A stretch of DNA of 64,000 bases from Adiantum capillus-veneris. Lineage: Eukaryota; Streptophyta; Polypodiopsida; Polypodiales; Pteridaceae. The notes beneath the pieces were generated by a model. That model was not told where the DNA came from, ran no database searches, and saw only the letters and a program-made list of their open reading frames with translations. Positions 12,901 to 24,900 of this stretch are shown piece by piece (the stretch's first letter is position 1; each line of letters starts with the position of its first letter). The DNA lies in NCBI GenBank assembly GCA_014529385.2, contig CM043947.1:126914891-126978890 (forward strand), given 5' to 3'. The position numbers and the translations under genes were made by a program.

Positions 12901-15900
12901 CTCCTTCTAATTTGTCTAGAATATCATCAATTCTAGGTATAGGGAACCTATTCTTGATGGTATTCTTGTTCAATGCACGGTAGTCGATGCACATACGCCA
13001 TGAGCCATCCTTTTTGTGCACCAACAACACTGGAGAACAGAATGGAGATGAACTGGGCTGAATCAGCCCCTTTTCTAACAGCTCCTGTACTTGGCCCATT
13101 ATCTCTTTCTGCTGAGCCGCACTAACCCTGTACGGAGGCTTATTTGGTGGGCTATTGCCTGGCACCAAATCTATCGCATGGTCCTCGGGTCTCTCTGGCT
13201 GTAATTGAGACGATAATGAATCGGAAAAGCAGTCACTCTACTGTTGTAAAAACATTGACCTTTCTTTATCTAGCACAGATAAATTTGATTCATCACAATC
13301 TGACACTTCACGTGCAAAAACCAAGTACGCAGAAAGATGCTTTTTCATTACAGAAGTAATAGCAGAAGCTGATACAGTGGGAATAGACTCCCCTTTAAGC
13401 TTTGCATCCAGAATGTGAGTCTTTCCCCTGCTCTGTACAGTGATCTTTTTGTTGTAGGCATCCATGATTCCCTGTACACGAAATAACCGAGGAATACCTA
13501 ACAACACATCACATCCGTCCAGTGGCATGATGTAAAATTCTTCAGCATCTACATAGGACTGGATATGTAGGCGCAACTTTCCGATGATGGGTGTCACAGC
13601 CTCTGTAGGGCCAGGACATGCCAAACCTGCCTCTGCTGTATACCCCATCTCTTCAGGTCTGATTCCCAACTTTGAAGCAAATTCTGGGGAAATGAAGTTG
13701 GCTTTGGCACCTGGATCAAAGAAGATAAGAACTGTTTGATCCCTGACCTTTCCCCATGCTCTGCAAAGCTCACTTGCATCTGAATTTGGCTTGTCGCCCA
13801 CCATATCTGGCACTAGACCAGCCATGGGCTTCTTTCCTTTCCTATCCTCTTTGTCTTCAGAATCAGCTGGCCTTTTCTTTGTAGGACAATTGTAAGCAAT
13901 GTGGCCAGGCTGCTCACAGATGAAGCATTTGTTCTCTGACCTCAGGACCTTCTTTTGCTCTTCCGACTCGCGAGAAAAACCTCTTTTCCATTTCTTCGCT
14001 GGTCCCTTTTCTGAATCAGCCGTAACTTTGCCTTTCCCTGCATTGGCTGGTTCCTGAGTCCCTTTAGGAACCTCATTGGGAACGTGCTTCTTCGCTGAAT
14101 TTTTCTTGGCTGATCCTTCCTTGACGCCAGTATTGAATTCACAATCTTCTCCCTTGAGCAAACCATTGCCAGTGTTTGCTACCTCGATGAGCTGCGTCAA
14201 AATAGTGACTTTGGTCTTCGTACAGTACTTTCTCAATCCTTTGGGTAGGCCACAACAGTATTTTTCAATCTGTTCTGTCAATGGCACAAACCTATAGGAA
14301 GTTACTGGAAGTAGAGCTTTCCAAAACTTCCGATTGTAGTCATCCAGATTCTTGCAAGTAGCATGATTAAGCTGGTGCCATTCTGTCATGACATCTGCTT
14401 CAAAGTCATCAGATAACCATGCTGCTGCAAAAATCTGCTTGAAGTAAATCCATGTGGACGGAGCTTGCCCTTGCAGCAATAAAGTTGTCCACCATTGTCC
14501 CGCATTCCCTGTCAAGAAAGTGGCTGCCTTGCAGACCTTTGAAGCCTCTGTAAAGTTTCCCCTTGCATAGGCCTTGTCAAACTACTCGAGGAATGAGAGA
14601 GTCTTCTTCCTGTCATCAAACCCTGTAAAGGTCGTGAAAGTCACACCTTTGCCACCTTCTTTGTACGGAGTTGGCCTCTCCAGCGGCGTTAAATTGTCAT
14701 ATGGAAGTGACTGAAACATGGGAACACTGTTAGGGTTCATTTGTGTTCCCTGACCGCAATTAAGTTGACCTGGAAATATATTTGGCTGCTGATTTGTAAT
14801 TCCAGCCATACCAAAATTTACCTGTGGCATCCCAAATTGGCCCTGAGTGCTTTGAAACCCTGGTAGCATGCCCGTGACACCATACATGGGGTTAGGCATC
14901 ATCGTTTGAGCACCCCCGAACACTGTTCCTGGCGTGTAAAACTGATTTCCAGGTGCATGACCAGCCATGCTTTGGAATACCGATCCACCTCCAAAATAGC
15001 CAGGGTGTACTGAAGGTGGTGGGAAGACCTGTTGCATAGCCTGTAGGTTGCTTCCCTGCCCATTAGAACCAGCTATAGGTTGCTGAAAAGTGGCTGGTTG
15101 AACTGGTACAGCTTGAAAAACTGGCATCTCAGCCACCTGTTCTTGCACCTTAGGCACAGGTTGTGGAGACTGCATGTTCTTCGTTAAGCGTACAGGTGTT
15201 TCCATTGACTCTACAGTATGAATCACCTGTGCTCGAGCCTTAACAAGCTTTTGAATATGATCCAGTGACCCAACTTGCTGAGACGGAACAGGAGGTTGCA
15301 GAAAGGCTAAAAACCTCTGGTTCTGCATTACTTGTGTAAACATAGCCACAGCAGTAGCCAACTGGGTCCTGAATATATCATCATCCGTCTGTGGTGGTCT
15401 TGATGACTCACCCACTTCATGTGTCTGTCGACCCTGTGAAGAGGAAACCTCTTCAGTCACATCATCTGGTCTGTCAGCCATAATTACAATTCCCTGTGTT
15501 TGGTCTATGATCCCTTGTGTCTTCAAGCCCAAACTCACCAAGGTTCACTTCTATGGGAAAAAGTGATTTAATCCCGGCGATGGAACTATGAAACCGGCCT
15601 ATACTTTCAAAAAGGGCGGTAGACTATAGACTTAAACCTTATTTGCTTTCACCCATTTAATTTGTCGCCCACTTTACCTGTACTTTCAAGACACAACAAA
15701 GGGGAGAGGGATACAGGCTGCTAGATTGCACCTGTATGAGAAGACCGACACCAGATTGGCCCCTAACTTAGGCACCCCTTTCGGTATTTCTTTATTGTTT
15801 AAAAGAGGGAATAAACGCTGTGGTTCCCTACAAGCTGCCCCGCACAAGCTTGGCTGAACCATGAAACCGGCCTGTACTTTCAAAAAGGGCGGTAGACTTT

Positions 15901-18900
15901 AGACTTAAACCTTATTTGCTTTCACCCATTTAATTTGTCGCCCACTTTACCTGTACTTTCAAGACACAACAAAGGGGAGAGGGATACAGGCTGCTAGATT
16001 GCACCTGTATGAGAAGACCGACACCAGATTGGCCCCTAACTTAGGCGCCCCTTTCGGTATTTCTTTATTGTTTATAAGAGGGAATAAACGCTGTGGTTCC
16101 CTATAAGCTGCCCCGCACAAGCGTGGCTGAATTTCAATTGTTCCGGCCCGATTTCGACAGCATAATTGTACTAGGACCCTTCACAGTCAGTATTCCCACG
16201 CATTGAATGACTTTCCCGACGCATACGGGCACGTTGCAAAACCTGGCAAGAATCTGCAGCACGCTGAATTCTCTATTTTCAGTCCCGAAAATGCGCCAGA
16301 TCACCTGTACAGCGGTCCCCTCGCATCCCCGAACCTCCTGGGGGTATTGGGGTCCCTTTAGGGCCAAAACCCTAAACCTGCAAAAATACACAGCAGGCTG
16401 TAATTTACTGTTTCGGGCTCCGTTTCCCATGCCGGTCGCATCCGTAGCAAGTCCTCGAGCTCCTGCACCTATAGGGCTACTTGCCCTTTGAATCGGGCGA
16501 GATTTTTGGCGTGAAACCTCTCCTAATTCACTTGTACCTGCGGGGGATTAGCCGCTAGCTAATCCAGTACCTGTGCAAGAGGCTCTTGCCTCGACAATTG
16601 CGCATGAACCCACACAACTGTACATTGGTCAATTGAAAAGCCCACTAGTGGGGCATAACATACTGCCATAGGGGAGAGAGAGGGCAGTGCGTAGCGTGCA
16701 GGGCATCACTCCTGGCACCGCACTGTACATAGGAGGGAAAGGAAGCACTCCATAGCTCTTAACCTGTGACAAAATCTGCAAATGAGCCTCTTTCCCCTTC
16801 AAATTCAGCGCCACCTTCTCTTGCATGAGGAAAGTGCACAGAAATGTGCCACTTGGCACATTTACAAGTCATTTTCCGTTTCGGGGTTGCCGCCTAAAAA
16901 TCTCCCAACCGGTTGCCCAGTTGACTTCACGGCAAAGTAAGAAAATGTTCCCCTTGTCATTCCTGAGGTAATGACGCAAACACATTTTCAGGTCCCAAAA
17001 TAGCAGTTCCCTAAATTTTAGGAGATGCTGTCATTGTATCTTTCTAGGTCATCTGACCCCCTTTGTACACTGCAGCCACACCCAAAATTGAAATGTAGCC
17101 TTTGTAGCAAAGGATTCCACTTTGGCTAACCATAGTCCTTGTCCAACCTTAGTGCTCTCTTGCCCTCAGGCCTGGACTCCCTCTGGACAGTTCCACACTA
17201 GCTATGCAATGCAGGGCAGTTAGATTTCTCGAGGGGTGTTTCCAAAAAGTGAAAGTAAATAAATAATAAGAAAGAAATCAACAAAAAGGATAGATAGTAG
17301 TCACACGCTGGTGACAGAGTTGACTGCCAATCAGAGTGAAGGGTCGAGATTTGAACAGTAATCGTCTCTTCTGCAATGGAGAAGCATTTTATGGGAACAT
17401 ACCAATGGATAACAAATACAAAACATCACCGTACCACTCTGGAGTGGTATGCACCTTAAAGAGATTGCTATCTGGAAAGTGGTCCTCAATACCGGTAGCC
17501 TCCTCTGCCTGCAACTTGTGGCTTATTTAGCAGATAACGTAGAGCATGACGATCAATAATAATTGCAAAGTGAACCCCTAATAAATAGTGCCGGAATTTT
17601 TGAAGAGCATAAACAATGGCCAAACCTTCCCTCTTGGTAGTGCTATAATTGCGCTCAGCTTTAGTGAGCATATAACCGGCCTATACAACGTAGAGGGCGG
17701 TACTATTTCAATTACCTGTTAACTTTACACAGAGCACTGAGAAGGGAAGAGAACACAGTTGCGTCCAGCGATTAGAATGTCACTGCGCACACGAGACCAA
17801 CACCCTGTAGGCCCCAAAGACTGGCGCCCCTTTCGGTATTTCTTTATTCAAATTAAGGTAGACGATCCGACCACTTAGCACAAGCTTTCACAAAGCTGTC
17901 CAAACCTGGCGAGGGCTGAAAATGCAGGTTTTCGACCAGATTTCGACAGCATAACGGCGCAAAAACCCCTGTAGGTCAAAAACACCTGTCTAGGACGGAT
18001 TCCCTCGATATCTGGAAGCTTTCTGGTGAGCTGTCACAGAAATTCAGCGGGCTGTAATTCTCTGTTTTTCACTACCGGGAGCCCAAAAGCCTGTACACGC
18101 ATCTCAAGGCTCTCACGAGGCTCCCCCGATGTTCCCTTGCAGTTTAGGTGCGAAACCCTAAGCCTGCAGAAAAACACAGCAGGCTGTAATTCCCTGTTTC
18201 GGATCGTTTTTAGCGGAGCGAACATGCCTACGCGTGTCCCAAGGGCTCCCGCACGCAATGGGACAGTTCCCCTGTGAATTGGACGAGTTTTCACACGAGA
18301 AAACTCTCCAAACTCGCAATCTTTCGTGATGGAACTGTGCGTACCTATGGGGGATTAGCAATTAGCTAATCCGGTTCCTGTTCAGAAGGCTCTTGCCTTG
18401 GCAAACGCGCATAAACCCCCAGAACTGTACATAGGTCAAATGAGAAGCCCACTAGTGGGGCATAACATATTGTACGTAGGGAAGAAAGAGAGCAGTATGT
18501 AGCGTGCGGGGCATCACTCCCGTCACCATACTGTGCATAGAGGGCAAGGTAAGCATTCCATAGCTTCTGTACCTGCCACAATCCACCTGAGGCTGAAAAT
18601 GGCGCCCCCTTTGTTGATATGCAGCTCGTTTTTGCCTCCCAGAGTGGCAGAATCGCTCACACGCTGACACGTCGCCCAGTTTCCGAGTTTGGGCTTTCCC
18701 TGCTAAAAATATCTCAACTGGTGCGTCAGTTGACTTGGCAGCAGAGCAATAAAATGTTCCCCTTTTCATTCCAGAGCTAATGACGCGAACACATATTCCG
18801 GTCAAAAATAGCAGTTCCCTAAATTTTAGGAGATGCTTCCATGGCGTCCCTATCGGTCTCCTGACCATCATTGAAGACTACCATTTGACCAACATCTACA

Positions 18901-21900
18901 ATGTGGGTTAATTTACTGGCCCCTTTCAACTTATAAAGTTGCAGTGACTTGACGAGTGGCCCAAATTCCAGTTTGGCGCACACGAGCTTCCATACTCATC
19001 AGAATTCAGTGCTAACTTGCCCGGGCAGTCCCTGTCTAACCGACCTAGATCCCCGATGTGAGAAACCCATTTGGCTGCAGCCGTTTCACACTGGCCATGC
19101 AATGTCCACTTGCACCTTTTCAAGGGTTCCGGGACAAACAAGTAAAAATAAAATAGATATATCTAATACTTATTTACGGAAGGCAACAGGAAAAATACAC
19201 CTCCTGGTGACAGAGCAACCTGCTTGCATAATGAATGGGACGATCCAAATTGAACTCTTTACTAGACTGAGTGAGGACAACACCCACAGCTGTCTCACTA
19301 GCATCAATATGTACATGGAAAGTTAGAGACCAATCTGGGGCTACGAAAATAGGGGCTTCAGTCAAGCGTTTTTTTAGGTAAGCAAAGGCTTGGGCTTCAG
19401 CTATGGACCACTGAAATGGTACAGCAGCACTGGTCAGGCGGATGAGGGGTTGGGTCACATCTGCATACATCCTAATGAACCGGCGATGATAACCTGTATG
19501 GCCTACAAAGCTTTGAACACCTTTAGGATTGATAGGAGGAGATAACGTCAAGATGGCGACTTATCTTCTCTGGGTCCGGTGTTAAACCTTTAGCAGACAC
19601 CACGTGGCCCAAAAATGACATTTGTTTGGATTGAGCTTCAAACGTGCCTCCTTGCATCTGAGGAATACGGCAGAGAGTTGAGCAAGGTGCTCATCGAGAT
19701 TCTCCACTGGGGTCGAATATTGAGTACCGGAGAAGGTTGAAAAATCGTCCATGACTATGCGAAGATGATCCATTAGCAAGGGACAAAAGATGAGGTATAC
19801 TGTGCAATTGAAAGAAGGCGGAGCATTTTTTAGCCCAAAAGACAGCCTGGTGTAAATGAAAATACCCCAGGGAGTCACAAACGCCGTTTTAATCTGATCA
19901 TCCGGATGGATGCCCAACTAATTATAACCACTGAAGCCATCCATGAAACTGTACAGTACATGCCTTGCCACATCTTCAAGCACACGCTCAGTGAATGGTG
20001 TGGGGAAACTATCTCGTATAGTTACCGAGTTTAAAGCACAGTAGTCAACGCACAAGCGGATTTTATTGGATTGCTTCTTAGGCGTGATAGCCACTCAGAG
20101 TGCTCCACTGGTACAATGATCCCTGCCTCTTGCATCTTTTCTAGCTCTTTCTTGACAACGTCTGCATACTTAGGGTTGAGCTTGTAAGCTCGGCCTCTGA
20201 TTGGCTTAGCCCCTTCAACTAGAGGGATAGTATGAACACCAAATTCTGATGGGATTCCTTTCCTTCCAAATCCTTGTAAGACCATGGAAAAACATCTCTA
20301 AAGGAGTGCATAAATGAGACTACCTGATCAAGTAGTGCTGGATGATTCCATAACCAAGAGGCTAAGAGGATGTGCTGAGGGTCTTCAGGGCCGCCCAGGC
20401 TGACTTCTCTGACTGGGTCAAGAGGTGTAGCTGGTGAGGGTGCGTTAGAAGGTGAAGATTGCGCCGCCTCATGGAGCGCCGAGACATCGTGGGCAAGTGT
20501 CTGGTCGATGTGGAAGTCAACATACTCTTCTTGCAACCATCCAGGTGGAAGCTCCTCGAAGGGTAAATCCTCAGAGACGGATACTGCAGAGTGCATTGAC
20601 GTGGTTGGGGAGTCCGACACGGAGGAAGCTAAGGGAAGAAGGGGGACACTGGTAAACTCATGCAAAAGAGATTTCTTCCCCCTTCTATGATGTGTTATAG
20701 GTTCACCGAGGGTGATGGCTTCCATCAATGGGGCAACAAAAGTGTGGTCCTCAGTGATTGTTACACTTGCATCTGAATGATGTTGCTCACTGGTTTCAAC
20801 TGGAAGAGCATGAGAAGTGGGTAGCTCCTCAGGCAAGGGTGGAATAGAGACCGCATAGCATGGCATAGACATGGTAGCCTCCAACCACTACAATAGGTCG
20901 TCGTCAGACCCGTCGGGTGGGTTAGGCTGCTCCAACTCGGGATTGGACTCCACTGACAAAGAACTATGGTGAACTACTGGATCCATACCACCTTCAAGGC
21001 AAATGGGTTTCATTGGGGCACCTGGAGTATTTATCCACATAGCATCATTCCCCCAATCATGAAGTGCTTTAGTGTGGCGCAGCCATGGTCTACCGATGAG
21101 GAAGGAAACCCACCCTCAACCTGGGGAAGACGAACCACAACAAAGTCCAAGTCAAAGGTGAAGTCTTGTACGTGCGAGGCAGCTTGTCCACTATGCCCAC
21201 TAGGTAGATTGTCCTCTGGTCGGCCAATGTAATCATGAAGGGAGCTGGACGGGTCGAAAGCCAACATAGTGAATTCAGGCATAAGATTGATACCAGATCC
21301 CCCGTCAACTATAACACCTGAAAATTTTTGCCCCCGAATAGGCACAGTCAGACGGGGACTCTTGTAATCAGTGAGAGGGGAGAGGGATATGAAATCATAT
21401 ACTCAGGAGGTTGCATAGGTAGGTGCCCGCCACAGGACCTTGCACTAGGGTACAAAGATTGAATGACTGAGAGTGTCACTTCGAAGATTTGCATTCAGCT
21501 TTAACATATCGTACAGGGAGACTTGTTGAAAGGTGTTCTTCAGTATAGTTTCTGTTGTATGCTTCTCACTTTTAGGCAAGACTTGTTCTGGGACCTTGAG
21601 CTGCTGCAAATCGGCTATTGCTTCCAAGAACGCCCCATCAATCTCAGATAGCATAGTAGTCGGTCAGCCACCAGGAAATGGCTTGTCAGATGTTGCAGAT
21701 GGACGAGGTTGTTGAGGAGGGACTGAAAGAGTTGGACCTTCAGGAAGATTGAGGCCTAGTGCTGCTCGTTGTGCCCTAGTGAGCACACCAATGGGCTGCG
21801 CCTTATCCTTAGGGGTAACCACATGTGTAGCAGGTGATGGTTGAGGAATGGTGCTTACCACAATCAGGTTAATCTTTGGAAATGTGAACTCTGTTCAGGT

Positions 21901-24900
21901 TTGAAGACGTTGATGCTTCCTGCTTTGAACAATCTTTGCTGTAATGATCTTTCACCTTGGGACAATGGAGGCAAGGAAGAGATCCTTCAGGAAGGGGACG
22001 CTTACTTTGGAAATTTCCATACTCCCCACACTTGTAGCATAGAACGGGGCGATTGGGTAGGCGAGATGGGGGATGAGGTGGTCTCTGCTCTTGCTGCATA
22101 GGGTTGGGAGCTGAGGTGTAGAAACTTTGAGGACCTGAGGGGGCACTAGCATGATAAAAACTTTGAGATGGAAAGGTGCTTTGCATACCTTGCATCATTG
22201 GCATAGGAGGGGTTGTCAGTAAGGGTGGCATCTAGTTTGGTTGACCATAAGGAGAAACCATATGGGATGCTTTGTTGAAGCGTCGGGGTGAGGCTTTGTT
22301 GTAGGTGTCGCAGTCCCTTCAGATAGTAGCATTCCTTGTCATCATGGTCGAACTTCTCACAGAAGTGACAGCAAGTTCGGAGCAGGCATTCCTGCGGAGG
22401 ATTCCTGGAAGAACGACAGGAGGAACACCAAACCATAGCTTTAGTCTCCTAAGGAGCTTTGAGCTCCTCCAGCTCGCGCTTAATAATGTCCAAAGCTTCT
22501 TGATGCGGAAGCTTCTCTTGCCGAAGAGAGAATGATTTCTCCTCTTGAAGAGCTCGTTGTAACTTTAGGGCTTCTAGTTCTCTGCGTAAAGAAGTAAAAG
22601 GATCAGAGGGACTTTCTAAAAATATTAAGATGGTCTCTACCTGAGGAGAGTTAGTGAACAGCTTCCTAGCTCCTATCCGAGTAGCAGCTGCGACAAACTC
22701 CTCCAAAGTGGCGTCGGGTCGGAGACTCTCTCGAAGTTTTTGCTGGGACATTTGGAAGAGCTTTCTCTACCCACTTCTTAGCCATGAATTCACCTGGTTG
22801 TTGAGGAAGCTTGGCGACCAGAGACTTTGTTCTGGTCATTAGCTCTGCAAAAGTCTCTTTGGGCTGGAGCACCAGGTTAGCCAACTCATCAAGAACCTTC
22901 TCTTGAAAGTCCCTTGGCCTGAAAGCTTCACAGAATTGTTGTCTTAACGTGGCCCAAGTAGTAAAGAGGTTCTGCAAACTGATTGTACCACTTGTTTGCT
23001 AATCCATCCAAGGTGGATGGGAAGAGTACTAAGTAGGCGTCTTCTCGGTTGAAGCCACGACCTCTGCAGAGGGAAACAAACCTCCGGGCATGGTCGTCGG
23101 CATCCTCTGTGGTGGAGAGACCCTTGAAAGTCGGGAACTTAATATTCACCTTAGCTAGAACACTTGTGAGCTCCTCCATGGCTGTCTGTGCAGGAGCTTG
23201 TTGCACTGGAGCTTGTTGTAACACAGGGGATGAGAACTTTTTTGATGGGGGTGACTGGGGAGGTGTAGAACTGATTGAGGAGAAAGGTAGGGGTAATGGG
23301 ACTGGTGGACTTTTGCTTGGCACGAAGGGTTGACGCTTCTTGTGGTAGTACTTCAGAGGACTTAGTAGTGGGCTTTGTCGCTCTTTTGACTGCCTTGCAT
23401 GTGTCATACAGTAACCAGAAGCCCACCCAAGCTTGGGGCACAAAGATCTATAACTTTTTGAACTCTGGTCCAGACGCCACTATACCAATGCGAGTGACTG
23501 GACCACTGAGTGATTGGACCACTTAGCTAGACCTGGACGAGAGAGGACTAGACCAGGCTGAGAGACTACTAGACCGAGACGAGAGACTAGACCAGCGGGT
23601 CTAGAACTAAGTAGGTCAAGGTGAACTAGACTCGACCGAGCTGAAGCAGCCCACCAACCCAGTCGAAACCAGCAGACCAATACAGAGAGCTAAACCCAGT
23701 AGCTCCTCGACTTGACCTTCCACGGAGTGAGACTTCAGATGAGGTCCCACCTGCGTGCCAAAAATGAGAGCACCTAGCGGAGAGAATGTGTCGTGCTCTC
23801 TATAGTGGATTCTCCTCAATGCAGTGTGCGTGAGATCTCACTCCACAGAATGAAAACATAGAAGACAATGAAGAACAGAACAACAATAGCGAGACTTAGT
23901 AGTGAAACCTGAGCAGTATGAACATCGACTAACTCAAAGAAACCAATACAGACTGGCATGGCAGCACACTTAGCTCCAGCCCAGAACTCATGGGTACAAT
24001 GGGGGTGTCGAGGCTCAGCTGTGCAGGGATCGTGAAGACGTGTTGTGCGTGAACTCATCTCAAAATCATAGACTCTAGACTACTGACCACACAAAAGTAG
24101 ATCCTTTGATCCAAACCCACTACGGATATATACAAACATGAAGAGCCACCAACGGCTGCGAAATATCCACTCCAGCTAAGCCTATCTCTGAACTGTGGTG
24201 GTGGTGCGCTGGCCACGGTGTCTATTGGACCACCACCCGTATCCCGGCCACGTGTCATCGACCAGGCGAGAGAGTCCGTCCAGTGTGAAACCCAAAAAAA
24301 TTATAACTAACTACCTGTCCTGTGCCAGTGACACTGTAGCCGTGCTACAAAAATGTGAGACAAATAGCATTGCATAAAGATTGCTCCTAGACTGCTTGCA
24401 CATGTGTCATAGTAAACCTCAAAACACTTTTGCAAATCTGGTAACTTCAGGATTGGCCTTGTAGACAACTTGTGTTTAAATCAAGGTGGAAAGGTACGGA
24501 GTGTACGGTACGTAATCAGTACGTAAGGTACGTACTTCTGTACGGATCGGCCTTTAAGGTACGTGACCAGTACGTAACATTTGTAACAACAAAAAGAATA
24601 GTGACTTTAGCCTATACATACTAGGAACTACATAGAGTCTAGACATAGATACTACTTCAAACATCCATTAGATATTGCTTCAATCTGGTTCCTAAAAACA
24701 ATCTCAACAGTTGTGTAACACACAACAACGTTTTCTTCATCAAGTAGCCATCCCGAATGGAATATCCCGCTACTACCTCCCCATTCTGCATTCGATTTAA
24801 TACGTCTAAAATCTAGATACTAATGGCAAGATATCCCTAAAAGAAAGGAAAAAAAACACAAAAAAAAAATTGTGGGGAGACCCCAAAAAAAAAAAACGTA

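Larger units (their letters stand above)
8537..17316 (-). mobile_element. gypsy-A: near-complete chromovirus nested in gypsy-B
   Basis: This Ty3/gypsy element of about 8.8 kb has LTRs (8537-9844 and 15589-17316), PPT, PBS and the full gag-PR-RT-RNase H-IN-chromodomain order on the minus strand. The two LTRs are very similar by eye, so the insertion is fairly recent. The polyprotein is disabled by three premature stops and two frameshifts. The 3' LTR lacks its outer about 180 bp plus adjoining gypsy-B integrase sequence. The 5' LTR carries a 273-bp tandem duplication. Confidence 0.92.
4970..24349 (-). mobile_element. gypsy-B: Ty3/gypsy element interrupted by gypsy-A and a solo LTR
   Basis: Matching LTR sequences at 4970-5397 and 23929-24349 bracket minus-strand gag, protease, RT/RNase H and integrase in the expected gypsy order. 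A full element (8537-17316) and a solo LTR (17671-19212) are nested inside. The RT region with [15 protein letters not shown] resembles non-chromovirus (Tat/Athila-type) plant gypsy elements; no chromodomain follows the integrase. An additional open frame and a G-rich minisatellite lie between integrase and 3' LTR. The element sits inside gypsy-C RT sequence. All its coding regions are broken. Confidence 0.85.
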
